Assembly: GCF_014698505.1 (NCBI RefSeq)
Contig: NZ_JACJTD010000022.1
Span: 1 to 64,000, forward strand
Reading direction: 5' to 3'
Length of the DNA: 64,000 nucleotides
Source: Nostoc foliaceum FACHB-393
GTDB taxonomy: Bacteria; Cyanobacteriota; Cyanobacteriia; Cyanobacteriales; Nostocaceae
The notes under the pieces: generated by a model
Seen by the model: only the letters and a program-made list of their open reading frames with translations
Told to the model about the DNA's origin: nothing
Databases searched by the model: none
Made by a program: the position numbers and the translations under genes
Shown here: positions 41,195 to 49,443 of the stretch, piece after piece
Position numbering within the stretch: position 1 is the stretch's first letter
How the letters are laid out: each line of letters begins with the position of its first letter

Positions 41195-43366
41195 ATGTTA
41201 GTACCCCACAACGATAAGATAGAATCTCAAAAACAACAGATTTTGACTGCAATTGTGCAGGCAAAACAAGATGGTTTGGGCAATGAAGAGATTATAGATA
41301 ATGTACGGGAGACTTTACCTTCCCCAATGGTCTCTTATGCTGAAACTGTTCTACAACAAATAGATTTTAGAGCAAAATTATCACGTCAGGTTATAGAATT
41401 TAATTTAGAATTTTTATTTCAGTCAATATACGAATCATTAATTGCAGGTACAAGTGATGAAGAAATATTATCAATATGTGCAGAACACTGTACTTTAAAC
41501 CAATATGAATTTGTACGTTATGCTCTTGAGTATATTCACCTCAATCGAATGCCATCACACTGGGAGCAAAATAACGTATATCATAAGATGATTGAGATAG
41601 TTAACATATCACCAATTGAATCTTTATTTGAATACATTGAATCAATCAAAAATATTCATCTTAAGCAGATTGGATATAAAGTAGTTCAAGAGAATCTTTA
41701 TAATTTATTTTTAAGAAATAAAGAAACTAGTTATTTTACTGATTTAGCTAATAAATCTAGAGATAAATGCATTAAAAACTATTGTTACCGAACGGCAGTG
41801 CTTGTTGCGCGTGCCACAGGTAAGCCATTAGATTTAAAACTGACAGGTGATGGCTCAATTATTTTAAAAGAGCCTAAATATTTAGATAGAAATACTGGTG
41901 CAAATGAGATTGCTACTTCACAAAAATTAACTATTTTACAGGCAGGGAAGTTATTAGTTGAAACGTTAGAAGATTTTAATATTAATGCTAAGTATGTTGA
42001 TGCCAAAAATGGCCCTACTTTTAACCGTATTAGGGTAAAACTGGGACGGGGTGTTAGTTACAAGAAAGTAGAAGACATCGGTAATGACTTAGTGCAGCAG
42101 CTTGGTGAAGAGTTAGGCTTAAAATTTGCACCAATGGTGAGTGTAGTGCCTGGAGGAGTTGTATTTGACATACCCCGATTAGATAGACAATTTGCTTATT
42201 TCCGCGATTATTTTACTTTTGACGGCGAACCTGATATTTATTCGGTATCGATCCCCGGTGGTGTTGATGTAGATGGCACCTATGTAGAAATTCCACTTTA
42301 TAGCGACAACGTGACTCATATCCTGGGTGGTGGGCGGACGCGGGGTGGGAAGTCGCAATTTGAGAAAGCAGCAATCTTATATTTAGTGCGGCGGTATCCA
42401 CCTTCTGTTGTTCGGTTGGCACTTTCGGATGTCAAACGCGTGACCTTTGGTAAATTTGATGGGCTACCCCATCTTGTTGCCCCAGTTGCGCGTGACGCGG
42501 AGGCGACTGCTAACTTGCTTGATTACTTGGTTGAAGAGATGGAATTGCGGTACCAGGAATTTGAGCGCCACAGCAGTATTGAAACGATCGCACAGTACAA
42601 CCTACGGTTTGCACCTAATTTTGTCATGCCGCGAGTGATTTGTCTAATTGACGAGTGTTTTGATCTACTTTCTGATGATAACTACTGCGATCGCATTGAG
42701 ACTGCGCTGATGAAGTTGCTTGCAAAAGCTGGTGGTGCAGGGATTCATGTACTGTTGTACACGCAACGGCCTGATAAAAACGTGATTGATCCGTTGATTC
42801 GCTCAAACTTTCCGGCAAAGACAGCCTTTGTTACGACTCGCCCTGAAGACAGTTGTATTATCCTTGGGGACGATAAAGACAAACGTGCGGTTTACTTACT
42901 GGGATACGGGGATTTCTTGTATAAAACAACTGAGGTGGTGCGACTTCAGGCGCTTTATGTAGCTGACGATGAAGACCCTGAATACTTCCAGCAATTACTC
43001 CTAGAAGCTAAAAATCAAAACGACCCCTACACAGCTTGGCAGTCTGGGTTAGACTTTGATGAATTTGTCGCTAGTTTGTACGGCGAGCGCAATAGTAAGG
43101 ACATAGGTAAATCTAAAGCTACTGCTGTTATTAAAACTAAACAGCATAAAACTGATTTTGAGGGCAGTTTTAACTTTAAGGTACAGCTTGACGAGGAAGC
43201 AAGAAACTCAATTTTTAATTTGTACCAAAAGGGCTATCAACTTGATGAAATTGTCAAAGCGGTATTCAATTTATCCCGTCAAGATGGTAGGTCGTACAAG
43301 AAATTTAGAAATGTTGTTGAGGAATTTTTAAATAGCTTGAAGCGGGGTGAGGAAGATGATATTTGA
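41195..43366 (+). CDS. FtsK/SpoIIIE-type DNA-translocating ATPase
   Basis: The 723-residue protein has a helical N-terminal part (residues 1-240) and an FtsK-like motor. The motor has Walker A HILGGGRTRGGKSQFEKAAI at about 374-393, SDVKRVTFGKFDGLPHLVAP, Walker B VICLIDECFDLL near 482, and VLLYTQRPDKNVIDPLIRSN, the FtsK sensor region. The C-terminus is a short helical domain. Such motors pump DNA in conjugation (TraB type) or partition. AAGAGG lies upstream of ATG 41195. It follows two wall-degrading enzymes, which supports a transfer role. Confidence 0.85.
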   Translation: MLVPHNDKIESQKQQILTAIVQAKQDGLGNEEIIDNVRETLPSPMVSYAETVLQQIDFRAKLSRQVIEFNLEFLFQSIYESLIAGTSDEEILSICAEHCTLNQYEFVRYALEYIHLNRMPSHWEQNNVYHKMIEIVNISPIESLFEYIESIKNIHLKQIGYKVVQENLYNLFLRNKETSYFTDLANKSRDKCIKNYCYRTAVLVARATGKPLDLKLTGDGSIILKEPKYLDRNTGANEIATSQKLTILQAGKLLVETLEDFNINAKYVDAKNGPTFNRIRVKLGRGVSYKKVEDIGNDLVQQLGEELGLKFAPMVSVVPGGVVFDIPRLDRQFAYFRDYFTFDGEPDIYSVSIPGGVDVDGTYVEIPLYSDNVTHILGGGRTRGGKSQFEKAAILYLVRRYPPSVVRLALSDVKRVTFGKFDGLPHLVAPVARDAEATANLLDYLVEEMELRYQEFERHSSIETIAQYNLRFAPNFVMPRVICLIDECFDLLSDDNYCDRIETALMKLLAKAGGAGIHVLLYTQRPDKNVIDPLIRSNFPAKTAFVTTRPEDSCIILGDDKDKRAVYLLGYGDFLYKTTEVVRLQALYVADDEDPEYFQQLLLEAKNQNDPYTAWQSGLDFDEFVASLYGERNSKDIGKSKATAVIKTKQHKTDFEGSFNFKVQLDEEARNSIFNLYQKGYQLDEIVKAVFNLSRQDGRSYKKFRNVVEEFLNSLKRGEEDDI

Positions 43367-43814
43367 ATTAACGATGCCTTTACCTCCTAGTATGAACGAA
43401 ATTATTAACCAGGCACGGTCAGGTTGGCAAGCCAGCGCTGGACTTAAGAAGTACTGGACAAACTTAATTGGTGAATTTGTTAGAGAATGTGGATTTTGTT
43501 TAGATGGTGCAGTTTGGATTGAATTTCATTGGTATGTCAAAAATTTTGGACGAGATAGCGATAACGTAGCTGCTGCCGCCAAATTTATCATGGATGGTCT
43601 GGTTACAGGACAAGCAATCCGTAACGATAACTTGATAGTTATCCAATCACCTGTAGTTCATTATTATCATCGCAGTAGTGGTGATGATGGTGTACTGTTG
43701 AGACTTTCACAATCACCTGATTTCCTGTTAGATAATTTTATTGTGTCTAACCAATTTTCCCGAAACAGCTTAGAAAAGCATAGTCAAAAAATTACATATT
43801 TACTGTTAACTTAA
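43356..43814 (+). CDS. RusA-family Holliday-junction resolvase
   Basis: The 152-residue protein has the RusA pattern: PLPPSMNEIINQARSGW at the start, the acid-rich NFGRDSDNVAAAAKFIMDGL, and IRNDNLIVIQSPVVHYYH. The Asp residues in GRDSDN and NDN fit the metal site. It cuts four-way junctions arising in recombination or replication. The ATG lies inside the FtsK 3' end (11-bp overlap). Plasmids and phages often carry RusA. Confidence 0.8.
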   Translation: MIFELTMPLPPSMNEIINQARSGWQASAGLKKYWTNLIGEFVRECGFCLDGAVWIEFHWYVKNFGRDSDNVAAAAKFIMDGLVTGQAIRNDNLIVIQSPVVHYYHRSSGDDGVLLRLSQSPDFLLDNFIVSNQFSRNSLEKHSQKITYLLLT

Positions 43815-43848
43815 TTTTTAGATATATTGGATTTAAAGGATGACCATA

Positions 43849-44328
43849 ATGTTACGTTATAAAGACTACTGTCAGTTAATCGATCAGGTAAATGCAGGTA
43901 AAAATATTAACCTATGGGGCAAGCAAAATATTGGTAAGACTCTTACTGTTAAAAACTGTTTACTCAAGGATATTAACTTAGAGTCTGTTTACCTCAATCT
44001 TGAATATCCTTTTAGTGTGGATCATCTATTCAACGTTATTCCTATTAGCTTCAGTTTTTACTACCAGCAGGATTGGCAAAATATCATAAGCGAATTATCT
44101 GATGGTTATAATAGGCTGCTGGTGATAGATAGTTTTGATAGATTGCATTTTGTTAGCAATACTTTTAGTCACGACTTATTCCGATTACAACATTTAGCTC
44201 AACTAGAAAATTTTTCTTTACTGTTAATATCTCGTATGCCGCTAGAATATTTCCATTTTCCAGATTTTGCTAACTATTTTGAAAAATTGGAATTGAACGA
44301 AACTAATACTTGGACTTTTGGACGGTAG
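43849..44328 (+). CDS. Small P-loop NTPase
   Basis: The protein has a P-loop NLWGKQNIGKTLTVKNC and a Walker B-like LLVIDSFDRL, with a strand-helix pattern of AAA/STAND ATPases. There is a truncated feel at about 159 residues. ATG 43849 has AAAGGA nine bases upstream. It is the last gene of the operon. The role may be regulatory or in DNA handling. Confidence 0.6.
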   Translation: MLRYKDYCQLIDQVNAGKNINLWGKQNIGKTLTVKNCLLKDINLESVYLNLEYPFSVDHLFNVIPISFSFYYQQDWQNIISELSDGYNRLLVIDSFDRLHFVSNTFSHDLFRLQHLAQLENFSLLLISRMPLEYFHFPDFANYFEKLELNETNTWTFGR

Positions 44329-44365
44329 ATATATTGTTTGTAAATATCCTTTTTGGTGATATTTT

Positions 44366-44387
44366 ACTCCGGGTGGAGTGTTGTTTT
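44366..44387 (+). terminator. Hairpin followed by T-rich tract
   Basis: The stem ACTCC-GGGT-GGAGT is followed by GTTGTTTT. It lies 38 bp after the P-loop gene, which fits an operon terminator. The stem is short. Confidence 0.6.
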
Positions 44388-44597
44388 AAGCAATAAAGTA
44401 AGTTCGACTCTTGCTATCACCATTGGGAATGAAACTACTGCCGATACTGAAAATTAACGAGTACGGATCTATTAATAGTTTTGGAATTGTTAATAGAGTA
44501 AGGGGTAGGTTAGTAGTGTAGTTCTCAGCAAATCCCAATTTATGCCGGGGCAAGAGTAATTAAAAACCTTGTAACCTGCATTTTGGAGGGATGAATT
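44388..44597. other. Intergenic region before the 44598 gene
   Basis: About 210 bp. A Shine-Dalgarno-like TTGGAGGGA lies just before the ATG at 44598. No other feature is seen. Confidence 0.35.
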
Positions 44598-45863
44598 ATG
44601 TTGAAGAAGTTTGCGTTTAATTGCTTGAGGAACTTTAATGCTGCTTTTGGAATGGTGTCTTTGACTGCTATTGGTTTGGGCGCTATAGCAACTTTTTCTG
44701 GTTTGGGTTTATTGTACTTAGCTAGGGGCGGATTCCCAATTGTTGAGAAAGAACGCTCTGAACAAATTGCCTCTACCGGCATTGGTGCTATTGTATTAGG
44801 CTTTACCGGAATTATTTTTGCTTCCTTGGGCGGTGCTTTCTTAAGTGTTGTTGAAGAATTGGAGGAAACTAATTCGGGTATAGAACCTGCAAAAATAACT
44901 GACATAAAACCGCTTGTATTTACAAAACCTGAGAGCTTTGAAAAATCTAATGGCGTGCCTTTTATTTACACCTATACAGTGATGAATTTTGAGGGGCATT
45001 CTGATTTTAAGGGCTTGGTTGTTTGCAGATTTGAGGAAGAACCGTGTCGTAAATTAGTACTTTACGAGAAATTACGTTCTCACCACATTGACGACTTGGC
45101 AGTAATCTGTGATGAAATTGATCCAGACAGATTAATTGGACAAACTTTTTCCTCATATAAGCCTTTACTTTGTGAAGCTTTAGAGGAACATTTAGATATA
45201 CACCGACGCTATGTTAATGCAGTTAATAGCGAAGAATTTACTTCTTGCTATTTGCAAGTGTGTACTGGGTGTAAGTTACTGCATGGTGCCAATAATATTG
45301 TTTGTGGCATTCATCCATACGGATGGTTTGAAGATGGTTGCTGTCCAGATAAGCAATGGGATGAACGTAAGGCGTTGTTTCCATTTGAAGATGATGCTGT
45401 TGTCGAAAGCTTAAATAGAGAAATATCGTCCAATCAGGCGAATATTTGCAAGTTTTACGGCGACCTTATTTTGTGGGATGAATACGCTAATCGTAGGTTT
45501 TCTTTTTCTTATTCCGGTATCTTGCTGAAACATTCTGATAGACTGCTTGAGCTTGGTACGGAAGCGAGACTTCTTTCCTACATCCAGTATTTCCGCACTC
45601 GAAATGTAGTGGTCTTTGACTACGTAGCATCAGGGCGAGTTTCGGAGTTTACGAAGGAACTTAAGGGCATAGCCCAAATCGAGGTTGATGGTGATGAGAT
45701 ATCTATCTTTTTTGATATATATGCGCCTTGTCACTGCTTTCGCCGTGATGGTGTAGCGCTGCATCCTTACTCAACTTTTGTTCCCCAAGAACTCAGATAT
45801 AACTACAACTTGGTTAGTTACGTCAACTATCTTAAGAGTAAAAAATCTGGAGTGCTGGGATGA
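44598..45863 (+). CDS. Membrane protein with Cys-rich cytoplasmic domain, 421 aa
   Basis: Two or three hydrophobic helices at the N-terminus (AAFGMVSLTAIGLGAIATFS; IGAIVLGFTGIIFASLGGAF) precede a large domain of about 320 residues. The domain includes clustered Cys (CYLQVCTGCKLLHG, CGIHPYGWFEDGCCPD), like a zinc ribbon or knuckle. GGAGGGA lies upstream. It overlaps a tiny ORF (ATGA) at its end. The family is unknown. Confidence 0.55.
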   Translation: MLKKFAFNCLRNFNAAFGMVSLTAIGLGAIATFSGLGLLYLARGGFPIVEKERSEQIASTGIGAIVLGFTGIIFASLGGAFLSVVEELEETNSGIEPAKITDIKPLVFTKPESFEKSNGVPFIYTYTVMNFEGHSDFKGLVVCRFEEEPCRKLVLYEKLRSHHIDDLAVICDEIDPDRLIGQTFSSYKPLLCEALEEHLDIHRRYVNAVNSEEFTSCYLQVCTGCKLLHGANNIVCGIHPYGWFEDGCCPDKQWDERKALFPFEDDAVVESLNREISSNQANICKFYGDLILWDEYANRRFSFSYSGILLKHSDRLLELGTEARLLSYIQYFRTRNVVVFDYVASGRVSEFTKELKGIAQIEVDGDEISIFFDIYAPCHCFRRDGVALHPYSTFVPQELRYNYNLVSYVNYLKSKKSGVLG

Positions 45864-45940
45864 ATAAGGAAGTTTCTAAAAGCTGCGGGTGCAAGTCGGA
45901 AAAATCGCATTTTTGTAATTTCTGTATCTTGGATTGGTAA
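45860..45940 (+). CDS. Cys-rich micropeptide, 26 aa
   Basis: The ATG at 45860 overlaps the stop of the previous gene (ATGA). The frame gives 26 residues with CGC near the middle and HFCNFC at the end. The overlap suggests translational coupling, and the Cys pairs suggest metal binding. A gene this short cannot be proven by eye. Confidence 0.4.
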   Translation: MNKEVSKSCGCKSEKSHFCNFCILDW

Positions 45941-46133
45941 TTTCTAAAATTCAACAACTGCAAATTTTGGAAAACTTGGTTCGTCTAATTGCTTAAAGGC
46001 AATTTACCCTCCTTCCTCCTACTGGTAGATGGGATACGTATAAAGGCTTTCACTCAGTACGGGGGTTTCCCCCGCTACTGGGTGGCAAGTCGCTATAACG
46101 CCGCTCATCAGTAATTTATGGAGGAATCACATT
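45941..46133. other. Intergenic region with a strong hairpin
   Basis: About 190 bp, including a GC-rich hairpin at 46055-46080 in the leader of the 46134 gene. No ORF is seen. Confidence 0.4.
46055..46080 (+). promoter_or_regulatory. GC-rich leader hairpin
   Basis: CAGTACGGGGG-TTT-CCCCCGCTACTG pairs along 11 bp with one bulge. It lies in the leader, about 54 bp before ATG 46134. It has no T-run, so it is not a clear terminator. It may be a structural or regulatory element of the leader RNA. Confidence 0.5.
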
Positions 46134-46640
46134 ATGTCTGCTTTTGCAACATCACCTTTTGTGCAATCTGTTAACGATGTTTTGTTTCCAATCGAGTTGT
46201 TTTTGACTATCTTCCCAATCTTGTACGTGATTTTTGTCCCTGCTCAATCAGCATCACTTCAAGTTAGTAATAGCGCTGGGGTGATTTCTGAAGAGTCGCT
46301 AGTTTTGGAAACCCAGGGGTATTTGACTGTGGTTGGTGCTGTTTATGATGAAAAAGAATTTTCTGAACCAGAATCTTCGATTATTGAAACTGCGCCGCCA
46401 TCTGTTGAAACTAGGATTGCAGATGAAGCCATACAACTTGTGCTAATAGAGGTTACGGAAGAAAGGAAGAAGCTTTTGGATTTAGGTGCGAGGAAGCTGC
46501 GACAGTTCTGCAAAGAACGTCAGATTCAAGGCTATTCTAGCGTTTACAACCGTAAAAAACTCGATGGACTGGTTGACTTTCTGATCACACAACAAGTGAC
46601 TTCTGCTCAAGTAGTCGAGTTTGTGGAAATGCTTGCTTAG
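46134..46640 (+). CDS. Membrane-anchored protein with C-terminal SAP/HeH-like motif
   Basis: The 168-residue protein starts with a hydrophobic helix (NDVLFPIELFLTIFPILYVI FV, about residues 14-36). The middle is acidic. The end has LLDLGARKLRQFCKERQIQG YSS and NRKKLDGLVDFLI, the two-helix pattern of SAP/HeH or Rho-N modules. GGAGG lies upstream of ATG. It resembles the 3644-4018 protein in layout. A membrane-tethered DNA-binding role is suggested by topology only. Confidence 0.55.
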   Translation: MSAFATSPFVQSVNDVLFPIELFLTIFPILYVIFVPAQSASLQVSNSAGVISEESLVLETQGYLTVVGAVYDEKEFSEPESSIIETAPPSVETRIADEAIQLVLIEVTEERKKLLDLGARKLRQFCKERQIQGYSSVYNRKKLDGLVDFLITQQVTSAQVVEFVEMLA

Positions 46641-46725
46641 AGTTTAATGAAAAGCCTCGGTAAAAACTGGGATTTCAAAACTACTTTCTTGATATAGGAT
46701 GGTACTTGCTTGATAAGTCCTTCTA

Positions 46726-47178
46726 TTAAGTTTGGGCTTCTAAGATGCGTCCTATACTTCTTGGCGATAATGTCGGTAATCCCCTCCGAGTAGCTTCCTC
46801 AGCTACCTGGGTATGGTAATGGTGCTTTGAACGACTGGGTTTTCGGTTCTTGCTCCATTCGCTGATTTCGACGATTTTGCTCGCCTCTGTACTTTTGCAC
46901 TTCTTAGGTCTACCGACGTTGACACCTAATACCTCGTTAGCTTTTGCGATCGCCCCCTCCTGGGTTTCTGACAAGATGGTACTTGATGTCCATCTTTTTT
47001 TCCACTTTGCTATTGAGTTTTCGGTTACGCCAATCTCTTGGGCTAAGGCTACATATTTTTTGCCTTCGTTTAGTCCTAGCAGAATTTTCGCTCTTTTGCT
47101 AACTTCATCGCTGCTGGTCGCTGCTATGTGCTCTAGTGCTTGCTTTTCAATAGAATTTAGTATTTGAAGACGAGGCAT
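46726..47178 (-). CDS. HTH protein resembling the N-terminus of IS630-type transposases
   Basis: The 150-residue protein (MPRLQILNSIEKQALEHIAA) has the HTH series RAKILLGLNEGKKYVALAQE IGVTENSIAKWKKRW. A basic linker follows, and it ends with LPTLSPRSIGRILEAQT, the spot where the transposase catalytic domain would start. No catalytic half is present on either side. It is either a truncated transposase or a stand-alone DNA-binding protein. Confidence 0.65.
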   Translation of the reverse strand: MPRLQILNSIEKQALEHIAATSSDEVSKRAKILLGLNEGKKYVALAQEIGVTENSIAKWKKRWTSSTILSETQEGAIAKANEVLGVNVGRPKKCKSTEASKIVEISEWSKNRKPSRSKHHYHTQVAEEATRRGLPTLSPRSIGRILEAQT

Positions 47179-47271
47179 CTAAAAATTTACCCCTCTTTAC
47201 TGTACAATTTTGCCAAATGGAATGAAGCCTGATATACTTTTTTTGTAGAGTCCATTTTTCCTAAAAATTCA

Positions 47272-47302
47272 CTCAAAGCCCTGGTGCAAACAGGGCTTTG
47301 AG
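47272..47302. repeat. Perfect 12-bp inverted repeat with 7-bp loop
   Basis: CTCAAAGCCCTG at 47272-47283 pairs with CAGGGCTTTGAG at 47291-47302, followed by a run of seven A. On the minus strand the trailing TGAATTTTT gives a T-rich end. It could act as a terminator for minus-strand reading or as a mobile-element end. Confidence 0.7.
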
Positions 47303-47379
47303 AAAAAAACAAACCCACCTGTTACTAAAACAGGACGGAATTTCGTTTTGTCAATTTAGTTATCTAGAGCCATCATATC

Positions 47380-47571
47380 ATGAGTTTACACAGTTTTACA
47401 AATCTTTCTTCGGATAGATGCTTTTTGTGCCAATATCAGTGCTTTAAATATCTCTTCAGTTGTATTAGTTGTCAATGGGTTGAGAATAATAGTTACTGCG
47501 GGAGAAAATCTCTCAAAGAGAATCTTCTGGTAGGTAATTTTTGGTATTTACAAGAATTAATTATTTTTTAA
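47380..47571 (+). CDS. Possible small Cys-rich protein, 63 aa
   Basis: It reads MSLHSFTNLSSDRCFLCQYQ followed by CFKYLFSCISCQWVENNSYC. Its CxxC pairs are spaced like a zinc ribbon. No Shine-Dalgarno sequence is seen. The composition and the paired cysteines argue for a real gene, but the length leaves doubt. Confidence 0.35.
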   Translation: MSLHSFTNLSSDRCFLCQYQCFKYLFSCISCQWVENNSYCGRKSLKENLLVGNFWYLQELIIF

Positions 47572-47700
47572 AATAATCAATTTTCCCAAGGGATAGAAGC
47601 GCTGCAAATGTTGCTGTATAGGCTTTTCCTGCTTGATTTTTGGGATTTTCACTTCTTGAAATTATCTTTTGACTGACAATTTGTGAACCGGAGTATAAAT

Positions 47701-48885
47701 ATGTCTCTTGTGCAGAATCCGGCAATCGTATATATTTCGCCTGCGGAGTTGGTTGTTCATCCGAAGCTGATAGAAATATATGGTGAGAATGAGGAACGTC
47801 CGGCTTTAGAAAAAAGTATCTCGGAAAAAGGGATTCTTGAATCTTTAAAGGTATCTGCACGTACTGGTGTCAATGTAGTCTTGGCAGGTAAGTGTCGTTT
47901 GCAGATAGCTCGCCAGTTAGGAATTTCCACTGTGAAAGTGGAATTTGTCGAGTCTGGTTCGCCTGAAGAAGATTTGAAACTAGTGCTTGACTTTAATCTC
48001 CACCGGGAAGGTGGGAAGACTCATTACCAGAAATTTCACGAGGGGCAGTACTGGGAGAGCGTACTTCGTCCCCAAGCGAAAGAAAGACAAAGGGAGAGCG
48101 CTCGTCGTTTGAATGAATCGAAGTATTCAAATTTGAATTATTCGATAAATGAGAGTAAGTCTCAATTAAAGAAGGGTAAACCCGTGATTCAGGAGGTATC
48201 GGAGAATTTAAATATAAGTGTTGGTAGTTATCACAAGGGTAAGAAAGTTTTTGAATTAATTTCTCAATTACGAGAAATGGAAAAATTTAAGGCAGTTGTT
48301 GCACTGGAGATGGAGTTTAACCGGAGTATTGATGCAGCGTACAAGTTTGTTTGCAATCAAGATATGTGTTACCAGGTGATAGACCTTCTGGAGGCTTCGG
48401 AGATAGGTAGTATAGGCGATGGTATTGCTTGGATGCTGAATGGCGAACGCAATCCGTTTCGACGTTTCCAGCTTGACCAAGTATATCAATTCAAAAAGAG
48501 ACTGCGGCCGGAGTTGGAAATTGTGGGACGGGTTATTGGTATAACTAATGAGTTTGTTGTGTTTGGATTGAGGAATTTAGTGAATATGAGCCTAGAAATT
48601 GTGAATCTACGTCCGCGACAAATTGATGCAGAATTGCAGGATGAACCATCTGCATCACAGAGGAAAAGAATATTTCACTTAATGCAAAAGTTTAGTGATG
48701 TTTTCCCAGTTCAGGTATCTTTAGCGGAGTTGTTAAAACTCCCAAATTTAACTGATAAAGAGGAGGTTTTATTGCGGATGTATGAGTCTGACGTATTTGA
48801 AAAAACTTGGGAAGATTATAAGACCCAAATGAAAGCAATGGAAGTTTCTACAAATAGAAAAAAGGATAAGATTTGTGCTGCATAG
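47701..48885 (+). CDS. parB: ParB-like partition protein
   Basis: Read from ATG 47701, the protein begins MSLVQNPAIVYISPAELVVH. The ParB N-terminal domain includes the region NEERPALEKSISEKGILESL KV, then VLAGKCRLQIARQLGISTVK, equivalent to the GxRR box. A central HTH region (VSENLNISVGSYHKGKKVFE) and a C-terminal helical part follow. It binds centromere sites for plasmid partition or serves as a regulator. No ParA neighbour is seen, so it may be an orphan ParB or work in another role. Confidence 0.75.
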   Translation: MSLVQNPAIVYISPAELVVHPKLIEIYGENEERPALEKSISEKGILESLKVSARTGVNVVLAGKCRLQIARQLGISTVKVEFVESGSPEEDLKLVLDFNLHREGGKTHYQKFHEGQYWESVLRPQAKERQRESARRLNESKYSNLNYSINESKSQLKKGKPVIQEVSENLNISVGSYHKGKKVFELISQLREMEKFKAVVALEMEFNRSIDAAYKFVCNQDMCYQVIDLLEASEIGSIGDGIAWMLNGERNPFRRFQLDQVYQFKKRLRPELEIVGRVIGITNEFVVFGLRNLVNMSLEIVNLRPRQIDAELQDEPSASQRKRIFHLMQKFSDVFPVQVSLAELLKLPNLTDKEEVLLRMYESDVFEKTWEDYKTQMKAMEVSTNRKKDKICAA

Positions 48886-49443
48886 GTAGCTGTGGGCTGC
48901 TAATTTAGTAGAGAATTTATCCCACAATTTAACATTACTTACTAGATTAGCATCTCAATACTGATTACAGTACGAGTTCACTTTTTTGGGTGCTGAACTC
49001 GTATCAAGATATTTGACCGTTTTTTGTTTTTTAATTCGGTGGTGGAGTATGAGTAATTTCATCTTCACCAGTTGTACTAACGAGAGCCAATGTAAGGTGA
49101 CACTTGTGGGTGTTACTAGCTTTGCATTGTTATCCCAAAACTCTTTTGTCGATTTAGTGACAACTTCGCTAGAACTGCCTCATTTAAATAATTACTAAAA
49201 AAAAGTTGGGTAGTCGCATTGTTGTTGGTGAAGCGTGTTGGACTAAATCTTAGCCTAAGCCTACGTATGTCTAAGCCTAAACAAGTATAAACCTTTGTTT
49301 GCTTTCAACCATGAGACGATTACCAGTCGCCTCCAACAAGCGGATAACCAACCGCTTAAACATAAAAATTTCAAATTTAGGCTAACACATTTTGACCAAC
49401 AGCGAGACTACCTGATGCACAAAAATCATCAGGACAGTCACTC
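48886..49443. other. Region upstream of the primase gene, with iteron-like repeats
   Basis: This stretch of about 560 bp includes CTAAGCCTA at 49255-49263 and again at 49271-49279, and the related TTAGCCTAAG just before. Their position right before a plasmid-type primase suggests replication iterons. A 49-aa frame at 49049 (MSNFIFTSCTNESQCKVTLV) is possible but weak. Confidence 0.4.
49250..49280. repeat. Iteron-like CTAAGCCTA repeats
   Basis: Two copies of CTAAGCCTA 16 bp apart, with a partial inverted TTAGCCTAAG in front, lie in the region upstream of the primase gene. The copy number is too low to call an origin. Confidence 0.4.

Larger units (their letters stand above)
47179..47700. other. 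Region before the ParB-like gene, with the inverted repeat and a possible small ORF
   Basis: This 520-bp stretch lies between the IS630-type gene and the ParB-like gene. It contains the 47272-47302 inverted repeat and the 47380-47571 small ORF. No ParB-site-like repeat (parS) is recognised. Confidence 0.35.

Noticed and set aside
44540-44905. Minus-strand frame at the start of the 44598 gene
   Set aside because: It is antisense of a membrane segment and has no ribosome binding site.
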